In this document: positions 16,667 through 25,886 of the stretch, in pieces
Layout of the letters: every line of letters begins with the position of its first letter
Position numbering within the stretch: position 1 is the first letter of the stretch
DNA from: JASBYZ01 sp029983705
Lineage (GTDB): Bacteria > Actinomycetota > Coriobacteriia > Coriobacteriales > JAEZZM01
Direction: 5' to 3'
Length of the DNA: 64,000 bases
NCBI GenBank assembly: GCA_965119715.1
Contig: OZ221969.1
Location: 62,001-126,000 of the forward strand
Position numbers and translations under genes: made by a program
Notes under the pieces: generated by a model
What the model saw: only the letters and a program-made list of their open reading frames with translations
What the model was told of the DNA's origin: nothing
The model's database searches: none

Positions 16667-19600
16667 TTAAGCCTTCAATCTACAACAATGCTCAAACATT
16701 CCAGTCACCGAAGTATCAATCCAAATTATTTCATCCATCGCAGATGCAAGGTTTTTTAATATATAACCAGAAAATTTACTCATATCTAAAATGCTTAGAT
16801 CACATCCACGAACAGAATTATTAATACAGTTCAAGAGATTTAGTATTACAGACTCTTTTTCTTGAAGGTCAAGCATATTGAACTTCTTAAAATTTATTTC
16901 TAATTTCAGCGCTTCCGATAGTCCGCAATGATTACTGCTTAAGAATGAAGCAATCCGTTTGTAAAACAAAGTTAGCTCTTCACCACTTACAACAGTCTCT
17001 TCATCATTCATACGATTTAATATTTCAGTGAACTTCAATCCCCCTGCAAACTCTTTAGCACACCTTAATTCATTTCTTGAGCCAGTTCTACCAAACAAGT
17101 AAAACTCATCACCATCTAGAATCAGCTTCTGGCGTAAAGGTATTTTCTCACGCAAAATATGTGCATTAGTGCATCCATTTTCGTTAGCAATTTCTTCCGC
17201 AAACTCTTGTAATAGCTCTGGTTTAGACTCAATCTGCTGTTTCTTATAAATCGGCATTCCTTCAAAAAAGTATTTGATATTTCCCTTTTTATCAGTAGCA
17301 TAAAATGCAAAGAAATAAGCTCTCTTAGCAGTACTTACACCGCCATATTTCTTAGGATCTAGAAAGCCCTCTTTGCCAGTTTCTTTGAGCGGTACATACA
17401 AATTTTTACCATTTCTAGTATCACGTGGTGAGTAAACTGTCTGATCCCAAAATGCACCTGTTTGTTCCTCAACCATTCTTGAAATAAAACAATCTTTATA
17501 ATTCAGGCACTTTTTAAGTTGAGAGATTTCTTTTTCAGCATCCCATGAGTCTTTAAAAACTTCTCCGGTCTCTTTGTCAAATCCATCTCTCATAAAACTC
17601 TCAACAATAAACCCGGCAGAGCCAACATAAATCTTTCCTGATGATTGGGTTTTTCTCCCTAAGCTTTGAATATATCTATCGATGATATTTCTATCAAATC
17701 CATCTTGGAATTTTGGATACCTCAAGTCTATAAATCTTGCAAGCTGGCTTGCAAGATATGCATCATGGGCATGGTGATAATTATTTATAATTCTTGATTT
17801 ATACAAATCGCATTTACGTCTCAAGTTAGAAGAGAGAGATGCGCGTAGAGATACAATCTCTGTACCAGGATATTCTTGCTCACACAGCTGGCGCAAAAAT
17901 TTAATTGACTGACTCGTCTCAACAAGCTGTCTATTAATGAATCCTTCCAAGCGCCTATCACTCATATGGGTACAGGTTAAATTATTGAATGTTTTATCTG
18001 ACATCAGACCTGCTTGTTTTAATGCATTCCATCTTGGATATTGGGAATGAATAATGCTCGTATCGAGTAGAAGCGAGTCAAGTTTTCTTTGATTTTCTTC
18101 AGGCAACACAAGCGCTTTATTATCATAACTATCGTCTTTGATATATGCTTGAGGGATTATGTGATCTACCTGATATTTATCAAGATTATTAATATCAAGA
18201 GCTTTACCTGAATAGAGCGACTTACCACCTTGTCTAAAGTATAGGTAGAGCTTTTCTCTATCAAGAGAATCTTTATTGTCTTTTAGCTCTTCTAGCAACT
18301 CTTTATCAAATTGTTCAGCATCTTTAAGGATAGCTTTTATTGCAGGTTCAAGCTTTTTAAATCTGTTTACAGTCTCTTTCTTGTTTCTTTGATCTGTATT
18401 GTCTCTCGTAACCTCAATAGCTATTCTGCTTGGAGCATGTCCTGCTATACCTGCAATCTCTTCGATTATTTTCATAGCCTGGTTTACGCTGCGTTTAATA
18501 GCATGTGAGCCTTGATAATCATCTACGGTAAGCTTCACATCATTTCGAGATAAATATCTCTTGTTTTCTTCCTCAATAAGCTCTTTAAAGCCAAAGTCAT
18601 CTTCACCAAGAACTTCCATTAAAATCATTGCTGCATTATAACGGCCATGTCTTGGATCACCATCACGCAAAATATCTAAAATGCTTGTTTTATCACGATA
18701 GGTATTAATTATTATCTCAGTTAGAAACTTCTTAGAAAGTCTTCCCCAGCCTGAATATCTCTTATTTAAAATTTTCTTAATCTGTTGCTTGCTTAACTTC
18801 TCTGAGTATTTTTGATTGAGCTTATGTTTAAATATATTTCTATCTTCAAACACTGTAGACCAAAGAATAATCTCTTCAATCTCATCTAACTTAAGTGGAT
18901 TATTCTCATCCTCAAGGTTTTCTACTTCTAAAATTTCACAGAAGTCATTATATGAGGTCATAGATGAAACAAAGCCTGTACTGCCCTGACCACCTTTAAC
19001 TGTTACATTTTGAGCATTATTATTTCTTTCTATAAGTTTTGCTATGGCTGAATAGCTAACAGCTTTCTGCCTCTTAAATAGCTCATCCAAAATTTCAGAC
19101 CTGTCATTATAGTCAAATCGTTTTGGGTCCCTACTACCTTCAGACCACTTTGCACCGTTTAGCTCATTCAGTACGCAAAATTCTTCATAGATTAAAGAAT
19201 GCCGAGGTAGCACTGGCTCTCCAAATAGATAGGTACAAGTTCCAGTCATTCTTTGAATAAAGCGCTCAGCAGTTAAATCTTTATTAAAAACTTCTTCTAC
19301 ATTCCATGGATACGCCTTTTCCTTTTCCATTTCAGGCTTTCTTACAGACCATCCAAATTTTCTAGAAGTGTCAATCTTATTTTCTGGATAATGTTTTTCA
19401 GGGTCAGGAGCTGTATTTAATGGGCCAACATAGTAAGGAATTCTTGACGATACTATTTTAGAAAGAAGTTCTTTGTTTTTATTAAGAAATGGATAATAAC
19501 GCTCTTGCTTGCTAATGATTTGCAACATCTCTTCCAGATGAAGCTGGTAAGGTATAGCGCCATTATCGCGAGTTTTTTGTTTCTGTAATAGTGTTCCGTC

Positions 19601-20866
19601 TTCAAGTTTTTGACTAATTTCAGTATATTTTTTATCTGATTTACTATCAGGATATTTCTCAAAAATGCTGTTAAGTTCTTTTAGCAACTCCTCTTGACTT
19701 GTGCCTTTTCCATTAGCAAGTTTTTCGCCTTCAATATAAGAGGTATAACTAGGTGCATGAACTTTATTTAAATCATAATTGCCTCTGCTGTCTTTTGCGC
19801 CTTTAAACATTTTGTTATAGATATCTTTTGGGCAGTACTCTTTAATGAGTTTCTTAACTGTCTTAAGCTCTGCCTTATGGGCGTCATAAGACTTTATCAT
19901 TGCAGCAGATATGCTATTTGAACCATCCAGTATTCTGTTTAAGGTATAGGCTGAATGGTATTTTTTAATAGCTTCAAGTAAATTTAATGCTTCTGGTGGA
20001 CAAAGTGAAGTGAGCTCATCATATTTTTCATCTTCATAAATATAGGCACTATATTTATCTACCGGATCAAATTCAAAGAGAAGCTTGGCGAAATCTACTT
20101 TTCCTCCTAGACATGCGCTTGCAATATTTTTCTCTCTGCTTTTATCGTTTAAGTCTAGGGCTTTAGCGAAAGCATCCTTTTTCTCAGCTGTCCTGCTTTG
20201 CTCATCTCCTAATATGCGAGTGAGCTCTTCGCAATCAATACTTGACTTTTCGATTGCTTCTTCGTTGTAGTTGCTAAAATACTCAACAATCTCTCTGGCA
20301 AGTTCTTCACTTACTTCTGAGGTATCAGAATTTTTAGCACTGAGTGTCTGATTGTTTTCGTGTAAAAAGTTGCCTCTGCACTTGACGATATTATGAAAAG
20401 CCAGGTAAACCAGTCTAATATCAGCTTTTTCATCTGAGTTCAACAGATAGTTTCTGAGATGCCATATTGTAGGAAATTTTTCATAGTAATCCACTTCAGT
20501 AAAATTCTCATCATTAAAAAGCGGCCAGCGATAATCTGTTTCAAACTCTTGGTTTCTATCTTCTTTGAAAAGTCTGCTTTGATTTAGTCGAATGAAAAAT
20601 TCTTCGTCAACTTGGCTAATTTCTTGTGCAAATATCTTTTGAAGAGTATCGATTCTTAAACGTCTGCGATCATATCGCCTTCGCTGACTACGGTTTGAAC
20701 GCCTCTCTTCTGCAGTGTTTGCAGAAGAAAATAATCTTGAGCCCCAAGTAGGTCTTCCTTTAAAATGAAAAAGTTCACCAGTTTCTAAATCAGAAACTGC
20801 CCATCCCACTGATGCACTTCCCAAATCGATACCAATTGCATATTTACCTGCCTTACGAAGATTCAT
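16667..20866 (-). CDS. cas9: Cas9 RNA-guided endonuclease (type II-A)
   Basis: 1399 aa from the ATG at 20866 with AAGGGA upstream; a TTG five codons earlier is less likely. RuvC-I YAIGIDLGSASVGWAV (Asp14), Arg-rich bridge helix RRSNRSQRRRYDRRRLR, RuvC-II PSRIAIEVTRDNTDQ (Glu), HNH YQVDHIIPQAYIKDDSYDNK (catalytic His in VDHI) and RuvC-III NYHHAHDAYLA (Asp) are all intact, so both strands of target DNA should be cut. Length and csn2 linkage fit II-A. It is followed immediately by cas1. Its 5' end lies about 36 bp from the divergent tracrRNA start, so the cas9 mRNA leader is antisense to the tracrRNA. Confidence 0.98.
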   Translation of the reverse strand: MNLRKAGKYAIGIDLGSASVGWAVSDLETGELFHFKGRPTWGSRLFSSANTAEERRSNRSQRRRYDRRRLRIDTLQKIFAQEISQVDEEFFIRLNQSRLFKEDRNQEFETDYRWPLFNDENFTEVDYYEKFPTIWHLRNYLLNSDEKADIRLVYLAFHNIVKCRGNFLHENNQTLSAKNSDTSEVSEELAREIVEYFSNYNEEAIEKSSIDCEELTRILGDEQSRTAEKKDAFAKALDLNDKSREKNIASACLGGKVDFAKLLFEFDPVDKYSAYIYEDEKYDELTSLCPPEALNLLEAIKKYHSAYTLNRILDGSNSISAAMIKSYDAHKAELKTVKKLIKEYCPKDIYNKMFKGAKDSRGNYDLNKVHAPSYTSYIEGEKLANGKGTSQEELLKELNSIFEKYPDSKSDKKYTEISQKLEDGTLLQKQKTRDNGAIPYQLHLEEMLQIISKQERYYPFLNKNKELLSKIVSSRIPYYVGPLNTAPDPEKHYPENKIDTSRKFGWSVRKPEMEKEKAYPWNVEEVFNKDLTAERFIQRMTGTCTYLFGEPVLPRHSLIYEEFCVLNELNGAKWSEGSRDPKRFDYNDRSEILDELFKRQKAVSYSAIAKLIERNNNAQNVTVKGGQGSTGFVSSMTSYNDFCEILEVENLEDENNPLKLDEIEEIILWSTVFEDRNIFKHKLNQKYSEKLSKQQIKKILNKRYSGWGRLSKKFLTEIIINTYRDKTSILDILRDGDPRHGRYNAAMILMEVLGEDDFGFKELIEEENKRYLSRNDVKLTVDDYQGSHAIKRSVNQAMKIIEEIAGIAGHAPSRIAIEVTRDNTDQRNKKETVNRFKKLEPAIKAILKDAEQFDKELLEELKDNKDSLDREKLYLYFRQGGKSLYSGKALDINNLDKYQVDHIIPQAYIKDDSYDNKALVLPEENQRKLDSLLLDTSIIHSQYPRWNALKQAGLMSDKTFNNLTCTHMSDRRLEGFINRQLVETSQSIKFLRQLCEQEYPGTEIVSLRASLSSNLRRKCDLYKSRIINNYHHAHDAYLASQLARFIDLRYPKFQDGFDRNIIDRYIQSLGRKTQSSGKIYVGSAGFIVESFMRDGFDKETGEVFKDSWDAEKEISQLKKCLNYKDCFISRMVEEQTGAFWDQTVYSPRDTRNGKNLYVPLKETGKEGFLDPKKYGGVSTAKRAYFFAFYATDKKGNIKYFFEGMPIYKKQQIESKPELLQEFAEEIANENGCTNAHILREKIPLRQKLILDGDEFYLFGRTGSRNELRCAKEFAGGLKFTEILNRMNDEETVVSGEELTLFYKRIASFLSSNHCGLSEALKLEINFKKFNMLDLQEKESVILNLLNCINNSVRGCDLSILDMSKFSGYILKNLASAMDEIIWIDTSVTGMFEHCCRLKA

Positions 20867-20895
20867 TTTACTTCCCTTCAAAGAACTGTTATGCT
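20867..20895 (+). promoter_or_regulatory. Probable tracrRNA promoter
   Basis: TATGCT (20890-20895) as -10 with a weak TTTACT (20867-20872) as -35, 17 bp apart, placing the transcript start near 20902. It overlaps the cas9 ribosome-binding region on the opposite strand. Confidence 0.45.
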
Positions 20896-20901
20896 ATTAG
20901 T

Positions 20902-21020
20902 GCTTTGATTACCAGTCAGAGCGACGCTACAAGTCAAAATAAAGGCTTGCCTTTACTGCTTCATTCGAAGCGCCTCGAAGGAGGCTTTATTAAATCCTTT
21001 CATTTGAAAGGATTTTTTAA
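20902..21020 (+). ncRNA. tracrRNA
   Basis: The anti-repeat at 20907-20930 matches the plus-strand repeat over ATTACCAGTCAG and GACGCTAC, with two changes between them (one mismatch and one wobble to the crRNA). It is followed by three compact hairpins, AAAGGC/GCCTTT, GCTTC/GAAGC and GCCTC/GAGGC, and ends at a rho-independent terminator (arms AAATCCTTTC and GAAAGGATTT, 20992-21015, then TTTAA). The layout of anti-repeat, stem-loops and terminator next to cas9 is that of a tracrRNA. The exact 5' end is inferred. Confidence 0.9.
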
Positions 21021-21106
21021 TTTTTGTAGCAACTCTAAAAGTTAAATCAAGCTAAATCAAAATTAAAATTAGGATAACAGATTTTGCTTGAAATATCTGC
21101 ATATTT

Positions 21107-21118
21107 TGACTTAAGTCA
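21107..21118. promoter_or_regulatory. 12-bp palindrome upstream of cas9 and tracrRNA
   Basis: Perfect palindrome TGACTTAAGTCA in the 129-bp stretch (21021-21149) that should also hold the cas9 promoter. May be an operator; the short length makes chance possible. Confidence 0.3.
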
Positions 21119-21149
21119 CATTTGATTTTGTTGATAGCAAAGCGATGAA

Positions 21150-22403
21150 CTACCTTGAATTAAGCCAGATAAGCTCCTGCTCAAGTTCTTCTCTACTCTC
21201 ATCACTATTACCATATGATCCTCGACCTATTAACAATGCCTTATAGTTATGATGAGGCCAACTGAATAAAAATCCCTTAATAATTTCTTGCTTATAGAGC
21301 TTTTCAAGTCTAAAATCCTCTAATTTATTAAGGTCCATAACTATAGATGTATATGACTCCGAGTATCTTGGAATTCCAATTACAAATACTCTTTCATCCC
21401 AATTAGATATTGCCATATAAACTTTTGTACCGCCCTTAAAATGCCTTGTTCCCTCTAAGAAGCGCTTGGATTTTTTGCTATAGTTTTGATGCTTTACTCT
21501 TGCTGTTAAGATCCAAATCCATTCTGGAGTGTGCGGACTCAACTTTAATTCCTTGGCAAAGGCAGAGTAAAATTCTTTTATACTTTCTTGGCCTTGGGGA
21601 GCTATGCTCATTTGACCGTTATACACTCTGTCGCAAAACCACTTATTATCTTCAGTTTCTATAAAATCAACTGCTAAAAGAGTATTTGAATAGTAGTTTC
21701 TATACGGACCATATACTAATTCTTCTGGAGGTCGAGCAGTATCTAGAGCGCGCATTCTACTGTCTATAACTTGAAGATAATTTAAGCGCCCTGAAAAATA
21801 AAAAGCACGCCACCTATTTTCTACACCTTTATATTTTTTAATTGAAATAATATTTTGATAAAAGAGTTTACCTGTAAATTTTTTATCGCGTTTCTTTATA
21901 AACGATTCTTCAAACTCTTTACTAGGCCCGCCACCAATGACTACAGAACCTCTAATATCGTGTTCTAAAAAGCTGTCATCATCACGGATAATATACAAGC
22001 TTGGCTTGGTTGACAGATAGCCAAAAGATCCAAAAGATTGCCCTTGATTTTTAATTGGTATAGCCCAGTCCTTATTATTTTTATCAAAAGCACTGCGTAA
22101 ATCCCACTCAAAATTATATGAATCTGGAGTTATTAGCCTATAGCTAAATTTTAATAATGCCTCATAAATTTTGGTGTATCTCTCATCTGTGAGTGCATGA
22201 CATCTTAAAATGCTTGGACTATCTCGTTTTTTAGCTCTTTGTGAACACCAAATATCTTGTCCATCTAAAAAATTGTCTAAGTTAAATAGGACAGGAGTAA
22301 ACATGTCGTATTGCTTACTCAGTTGGAACTCATCGTTCCATTGTTTTGCTGGTTTTAATGGATCTAAAGGGTCTGCCTCAAACAGCAGATTTAAATGTTC
22401 CAT
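21150..22403 (-). CDS. Unknown protein, distant ATP-grasp-like C-terminal half
   Basis: 417 aa. I do not recognise the family securely. Residues about 190-290 recall ATP-grasp proteins of the DUF4343 kind: WRAFYFSGRLNYLQVID, then TLLAVDFIETEDNKWFCDRVYNGQMS and a FYSAFAKEL helix, which resembles a D-x-A...W-x-E-x-GQ-S pattern, but the usual Glu is replaced by Asp-Arg. The last 100 residues (WIWILTARVKHQNY to the C-terminus) are unfamiliar. It stands alone between the tracrRNA and an adhesin gene, in the same direction as cas9. No signal peptide or membrane segment. It might be an accessory, perhaps defence-linked gene; no function is assigned. Confidence 0.55.
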   Translation of the reverse strand: MEHLNLLFEADPLDPLKPAKQWNDEFQLSKQYDMFTPVLFNLDNFLDGQDIWCSQRAKKRDSPSILRCHALTDERYTKIYEALLKFSYRLITPDSYNFEWDLRSAFDKNNKDWAIPIKNQGQSFGSFGYLSTKPSLYIIRDDDSFLEHDIRGSVVIGGGPSKEFEESFIKKRDKKFTGKLFYQNIISIKKYKGVENRWRAFYFSGRLNYLQVIDSRMRALDTARPPEELVYGPYRNYYSNTLLAVDFIETEDNKWFCDRVYNGQMSIAPQGQESIKEFYSAFAKELKLSPHTPEWIWILTARVKHQNYSKKSKRFLEGTRHFKGGTKVYMAISNWDERVFVIGIPRYSESYTSIVMDLNKLEDFRLEKLYKQEIIKGFLFSWPHHNYKALLIGRGSYGNSDESREELEQELIWLNSR

Positions 22404-22464
22404 TTTTATGTCCCTAAATAAAAGTTACTCCAGACTACTGCCTGGAGCAACATAAAAAGCACTG

Positions 22465-22493
22465 GCTCCCTGAGCCCGCGCTATCCAGCGCGC
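22465..22493 (-). terminator. Double-hairpin terminator after the adhesin gene
   Basis: Two adjacent short stems, CGCGCT/AGCGCG (78-83 with 88-93 of 22400) and GGCTC/GAGCC (22465-22477), the second followed on the minus strand by AGTGCTTTTTATG. Confidence 0.55.
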
Positions 22494-22539
22494 AAATTTT
22501 TTCTTTGAATTATTATATCCTAAAACTTATAACACTTTA

Positions 22540-25221
22540 TTAGTTTAAAGCTTTTCTCTTTAATACAGCAGCACTTACTAATGTGCTCATGCCCAGCAAC
22601 ACGAAGCCCAAGCCATAGTCTTGTAGATTAACATCTGATGTTTTAGGAATATAGCTTATCTTCTTTACTTCCTCCACTGGTGGTGTATATGGAGGCTCAA
22701 AAGGCGGATTGTGAGGCGGCTCGTAAGGTGGCTCCTCTGGCGGAGTATAAGGAGGTGGAGGTGTGAGTGAGTTCGTTATCGTAAATCCTTTCTTAGCGTC
22801 TCCAGTCACTTGAGCATAGTAACTATTAGCTTTAACTTCTCTTACCGAATACAAAGCTTCTTTTTTATCTCGATATATAGGTAATTTTTCGAACTTTGCT
22901 TTCCAATTATTATCTTCACTGAGGATTACTTTGTCACCCGTTGCCACACCATGGTTAAGAAGCTCTACAACAATAGATTTAGGTCTAAGATTTGCTGCAT
23001 TATTATTGTCATTCCAAAGCTTTTGCACTGGTATTTCAATAAACTTACTATTTACCAGCGATATATTAATTATCTTTCCATTATCATCAAAGCTCACTTC
23101 AGATTTTAAGTTATAACCTTTACTGTCATGCTCCCTACATTCAATTGGCAACAACTTACCAGTTTTATTATCTTTTAGGGTCTTTGGATTTGGAAAATTG
23201 CTAAGCTCAGCTTCCCAGCTATTGTTTTTAGTAAGAGTTACTTGATCAACCTTGTAACCACCAACTAATACATCTACTTTTAGTGATTCTGGTCGATCTT
23301 CAGGCTTATCGCCTTCCCAAGTCTTTTTTATCTTAACTTTCCAAGTTTCTGACTCACCAAAAATAAGTTTTCCATTATTAGCGATTCCGCCACCACTAAT
23401 ACCTGTGCGTGTCGCATAGTTCTTCTCAATGATGACCATTGCAAGTTTGCTAGCCAGCTCTTTAGAGTTACTATCTGGAACAGATTTGAAGGCCTTATGC
23501 ACAGTGATTGGAATATTGTAAGGAATAAGCTTATTCTCATTATTTTGGCTATATCTAGGAAGTTGTTTTTCTTGAGGCATATTCAAATGAATGTTATAGA
23601 TAGATCCATCCTGATACCATAGTCTTGCGCCTCCACCCAGCATACGATCTGTAATTACTACTGGCTGACCTCCTTTTTCACCTTCAATTTCCTTATCATA
23701 TACATGTTTTTGTATACTCGCAAAGTCATCTCCAGCTCCTTTAAGTTGCTTCTCTTGTCCAGCATTGGGAGCACTGTTATCAAAGATTGCAACACCATTA
23801 GTTATGTGCATAACTGTGGAGCCAGTTGGGCAGTTCCAAATACCACCACCTTGCATGCTCACAGGTCGATTACCTGCCCCTACAAGAAATGCATCTTTGA
23901 TTCCGTTATCTTTAATTAGAGCATTCTTCATCCTGAGAGTTGATTTATTGTCATTATATATACCTCCGCCACCCCAGAAGCCTTTAGAGATATTATCTAG
24001 TACTTGAAGCCCTGTTATCTCAGTTTCAGATTGGCCCAAAAGCGCTAACCCTCCGCCAGATTTAAGAGCTGTATTTTCTTTAAATAGACCACCATCAAAA
24101 GTAGATTTAGAATTAATGATGTAAGCTCCGCCACCAAAGCCATTTGCAGTATTTAATGCTATTTCACCACCCGTCATAGTAAAATCTGACGAATCCAGGT
24201 GAAGGCCTCCACCTTTGCCTTTAAAGTCTCCATTACTATTGCTGTAAATTTTTCCTCCGCTTAGCTTAAGGCTTCCATTTAAAACTGTAATACCGCCACC
24301 AAATTCAGCAACATTATTAATTACTGAGCCACCTGACATTTTCATAAATACACCATCAGCAAAAATTGCTCCACCTAATGCATATTTTTTAGGATGCTCA
24401 GCTAAATTCTTTTCAAAATTTCCGTCACTTATTTCAATTATATTTTTTAAATTTTTGCTCCAGGAAGCAACAACTCCGCCAAATTGAAGGCCTTTATTGT
24501 TCGTAAAATTTCCGCCCTTGATAATAAGGTCTGAGTTATAAAGAGTTATGGGTGCATACCTGGAATCCTTTAAATTTTCTGGGAAAACTTTTGGCGCGCT
24601 TACATCAATCTTATTTCTGCTAAACTCAGCACCCTTATTAATCGTAAGCTTTCCATTTTGCACAAAGATGATTGGCCCGTTAATAACTGTATCGGTAATA
24701 GATCCAGCATTAAATTCCATCTCACCATTTACAATGAACTGCGTATCTTTAAATGAAGGACCGTTTAGGATTAGCTTTCCGCCCTTTTCTACAATTACGT
24801 GACCTTTTTCATCTCCTACAATCGTTCCTGTGCCTGTAAGAGTAAGCACAGAGCCAGACTTAACTCGTAATTCCTGAGTGCTGTTGCCAACGGAAATGTT
24901 GCTATCAACTGGAATAGCAATATTCCCAGCAGCGTTTGCGGCTTGCACAAGTTTCTCCCACGCTGATGCATCTCGAACAGGTGCTAGATTAGCTAGTACA
25001 GCACTACGCTCCCTTACTGTACTGGTGGAAGCTTCACTTAAAGTATTTGATGCGATGTTTGAAACATTCGTACTCATAGTTGCCTCCGTTGAAGGTGTTT
25101 CTAAAACAGACGCATTATTCTGAGCTGATGTTTCACTTGCATACGAGCTGCTACATGGCATCACAAATATTAGAATTGCAAATAATATCATTGCAATTAC
25201 TAAGATATGCTTATTTCTCAT
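22540..25221 (-). CDS. Cell-wall-anchored Cna-B surface protein with beta-helix repeats
   Basis: About 893 aa from the ATG at 25221 (GGAGAG upstream). Signal peptide with hydrophobic core ILVIAMILFAILIFV. Residues 100-480 hold many Gly-rich strand repeats (GGAIFADG, GGGITVLNG, GGGLHLDSS, GGGAYIINS, GGGLALLG) typical of a right-handed beta-helix. Two Cna-B domains follow (KIKKTWEGDKPEDRPESL and VQKLWNDNNNAANLRPKSI). Then comes a Pro-rich wall-spanning segment of PPYEPPHNPP type, an IPKTSD sorting signal, a hydrophobic helix and a KRK tail. Sortase would anchor it to peptidoglycan. The sorting signal has I for L and S-D after T, a pattern common in actinobacterial surface proteins. Likely an adhesin; ligand unknown. 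Confidence 0.88.
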   Translation of the reverse strand: MRNKHILVIAMILFAILIFVMPCSSSYASETSAQNNASVLETPSTEATMSTNVSNIASNTLSEASTSTVRERSAVLANLAPVRDASAWEKLVQAANAAGNIAIPVDSNISVGNSTQELRVKSGSVLTLTGTGTIVGDEKGHVIVEKGGKLILNGPSFKDTQFIVNGEMEFNAGSITDTVINGPIIFVQNGKLTINKGAEFSRNKIDVSAPKVFPENLKDSRYAPITLYNSDLIIKGGNFTNNKGLQFGGVVASWSKNLKNIIEISDGNFEKNLAEHPKKYALGGAIFADGVFMKMSGGSVINNVAEFGGGITVLNGSLKLSGGKIYSNSNGDFKGKGGGLHLDSSDFTMTGGEIALNTANGFGGGAYIINSKSTFDGGLFKENTALKSGGGLALLGQSETEITGLQVLDNISKGFWGGGGIYNDNKSTLRMKNALIKDNGIKDAFLVGAGNRPVSMQGGGIWNCPTGSTVMHITNGVAIFDNSAPNAGQEKQLKGAGDDFASIQKHVYDKEIEGEKGGQPVVITDRMLGGGARLWYQDGSIYNIHLNMPQEKQLPRYSQNNENKLIPYNIPITVHKAFKSVPDSNSKELASKLAMVIIEKNYATRTGISGGGIANNGKLIFGESETWKVKIKKTWEGDKPEDRPESLKVDVLVGGYKVDQVTLTKNNSWEAELSNFPNPKTLKDNKTGKLLPIECREHDSKGYNLKSEVSFDDNGKIINISLVNSKFIEIPVQKLWNDNNNAANLRPKSIVVELLNHGVATGDKVILSEDNNWKAKFEKLPIYRDKKEALYSVREVKANSYYAQVTGDAKKGFTITNSLTPPPPYTPPEEPPYEPPHNPPFEPPYTPPVEEVKKISYIPKTSDVNLQDYGLGFVLLGMSTLVSAAVLKRKALN

Positions 25222-25310
25222 TACTCTCTCCATAGCAAATTTGTTTAAATGCTACCTAATTGTAACATTTTATAACATAGACAGAGTGATAAAGTTCTCT
25301 AATATTTAAT

Positions 25311-25340
25311 ATTTTTTTGTTTTATATTTTTTTGTTTTAT
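25311..25340. repeat. 15-bp perfect tandem duplication
   Basis: Two head-to-tail copies of ATTTTTTTGTTTTAT, about 90-120 bp upstream of the adhesin start. The remaining bases of 25222-25437 are AT-rich promoter sequence. Confidence 0.8.
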
Positions 25341-25524
25341 ATCTTATATCTGATATGATGTCTCTTAAGAAGCACTAGGTAAATGGAACAAAAATGCAAA
25401 ATACTAGCAGCAAATTATTTCTCGCAGGATTAGTAGTTGCACTGCTATTTAAAAAGTAGACACTAAAGAGGTATTTCTAGAAGACATCCTGTAATACAAT
25501 TTTTCTTTGTAAGGAGGTTTTACT

Positions 25525-25886
25525 ATGAAGTACACAAAACAAGAACGTGAAGAAATAGGCAGACAAATATTTGAAGAAGAGCTCACTGTGACTATGGCAG
25601 CTCAAAAATATGGTATTAGCTACTACACTGCTCGTAAATATTTGAGAAGCTATAAGGCATCTAAGCTTTTTGATGCACGAAATAAAAGCCTTGATAAGAG
25701 CGTTTCTAATAAATCTATCAAAGGTATTGGTAGTGAAGAGATGCTTAAAAGCTTATCTAAAGATGAACTTGTCATGGAAGTTATCAAAGCCAGAATTGAT
25801 GCAGAGCGTGCAAAAAAAGTTACATGGTGAGAGGAGGTGGTCAGGACAAGGAATATCTGGATTTAGACAACTCGAATTTGAAATAA
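25525..25886 (+). pseudogene. IS3-family orfA, frameshifted
   Basis: GGAGG precedes the ATG. The helix-turn-helix is visible as TVTMAAQKYGISYYTARKYLRSY, and a later EMLKSLSKDELVMEVIKARIDAERAKK segment (in parts) is a leucine-rich coil for dimerisation. As read, the frame ends at 25830 after KVTW. A one-base change in the A7 run at 25812-25818 restores SYMVRGGGQDKEYLDLDNSNLK in parts, ending at 25886, which is the normal orfA ending in this subgroup. The A7G run could also allow -1 slippage. Confidence 0.75.

Noticed and set aside
25394..25459. 21-codon membrane-like ORF upstream of the IS
   Set aside because: It runs into the IS left inverted repeat and has no suitable ribosome-binding site.
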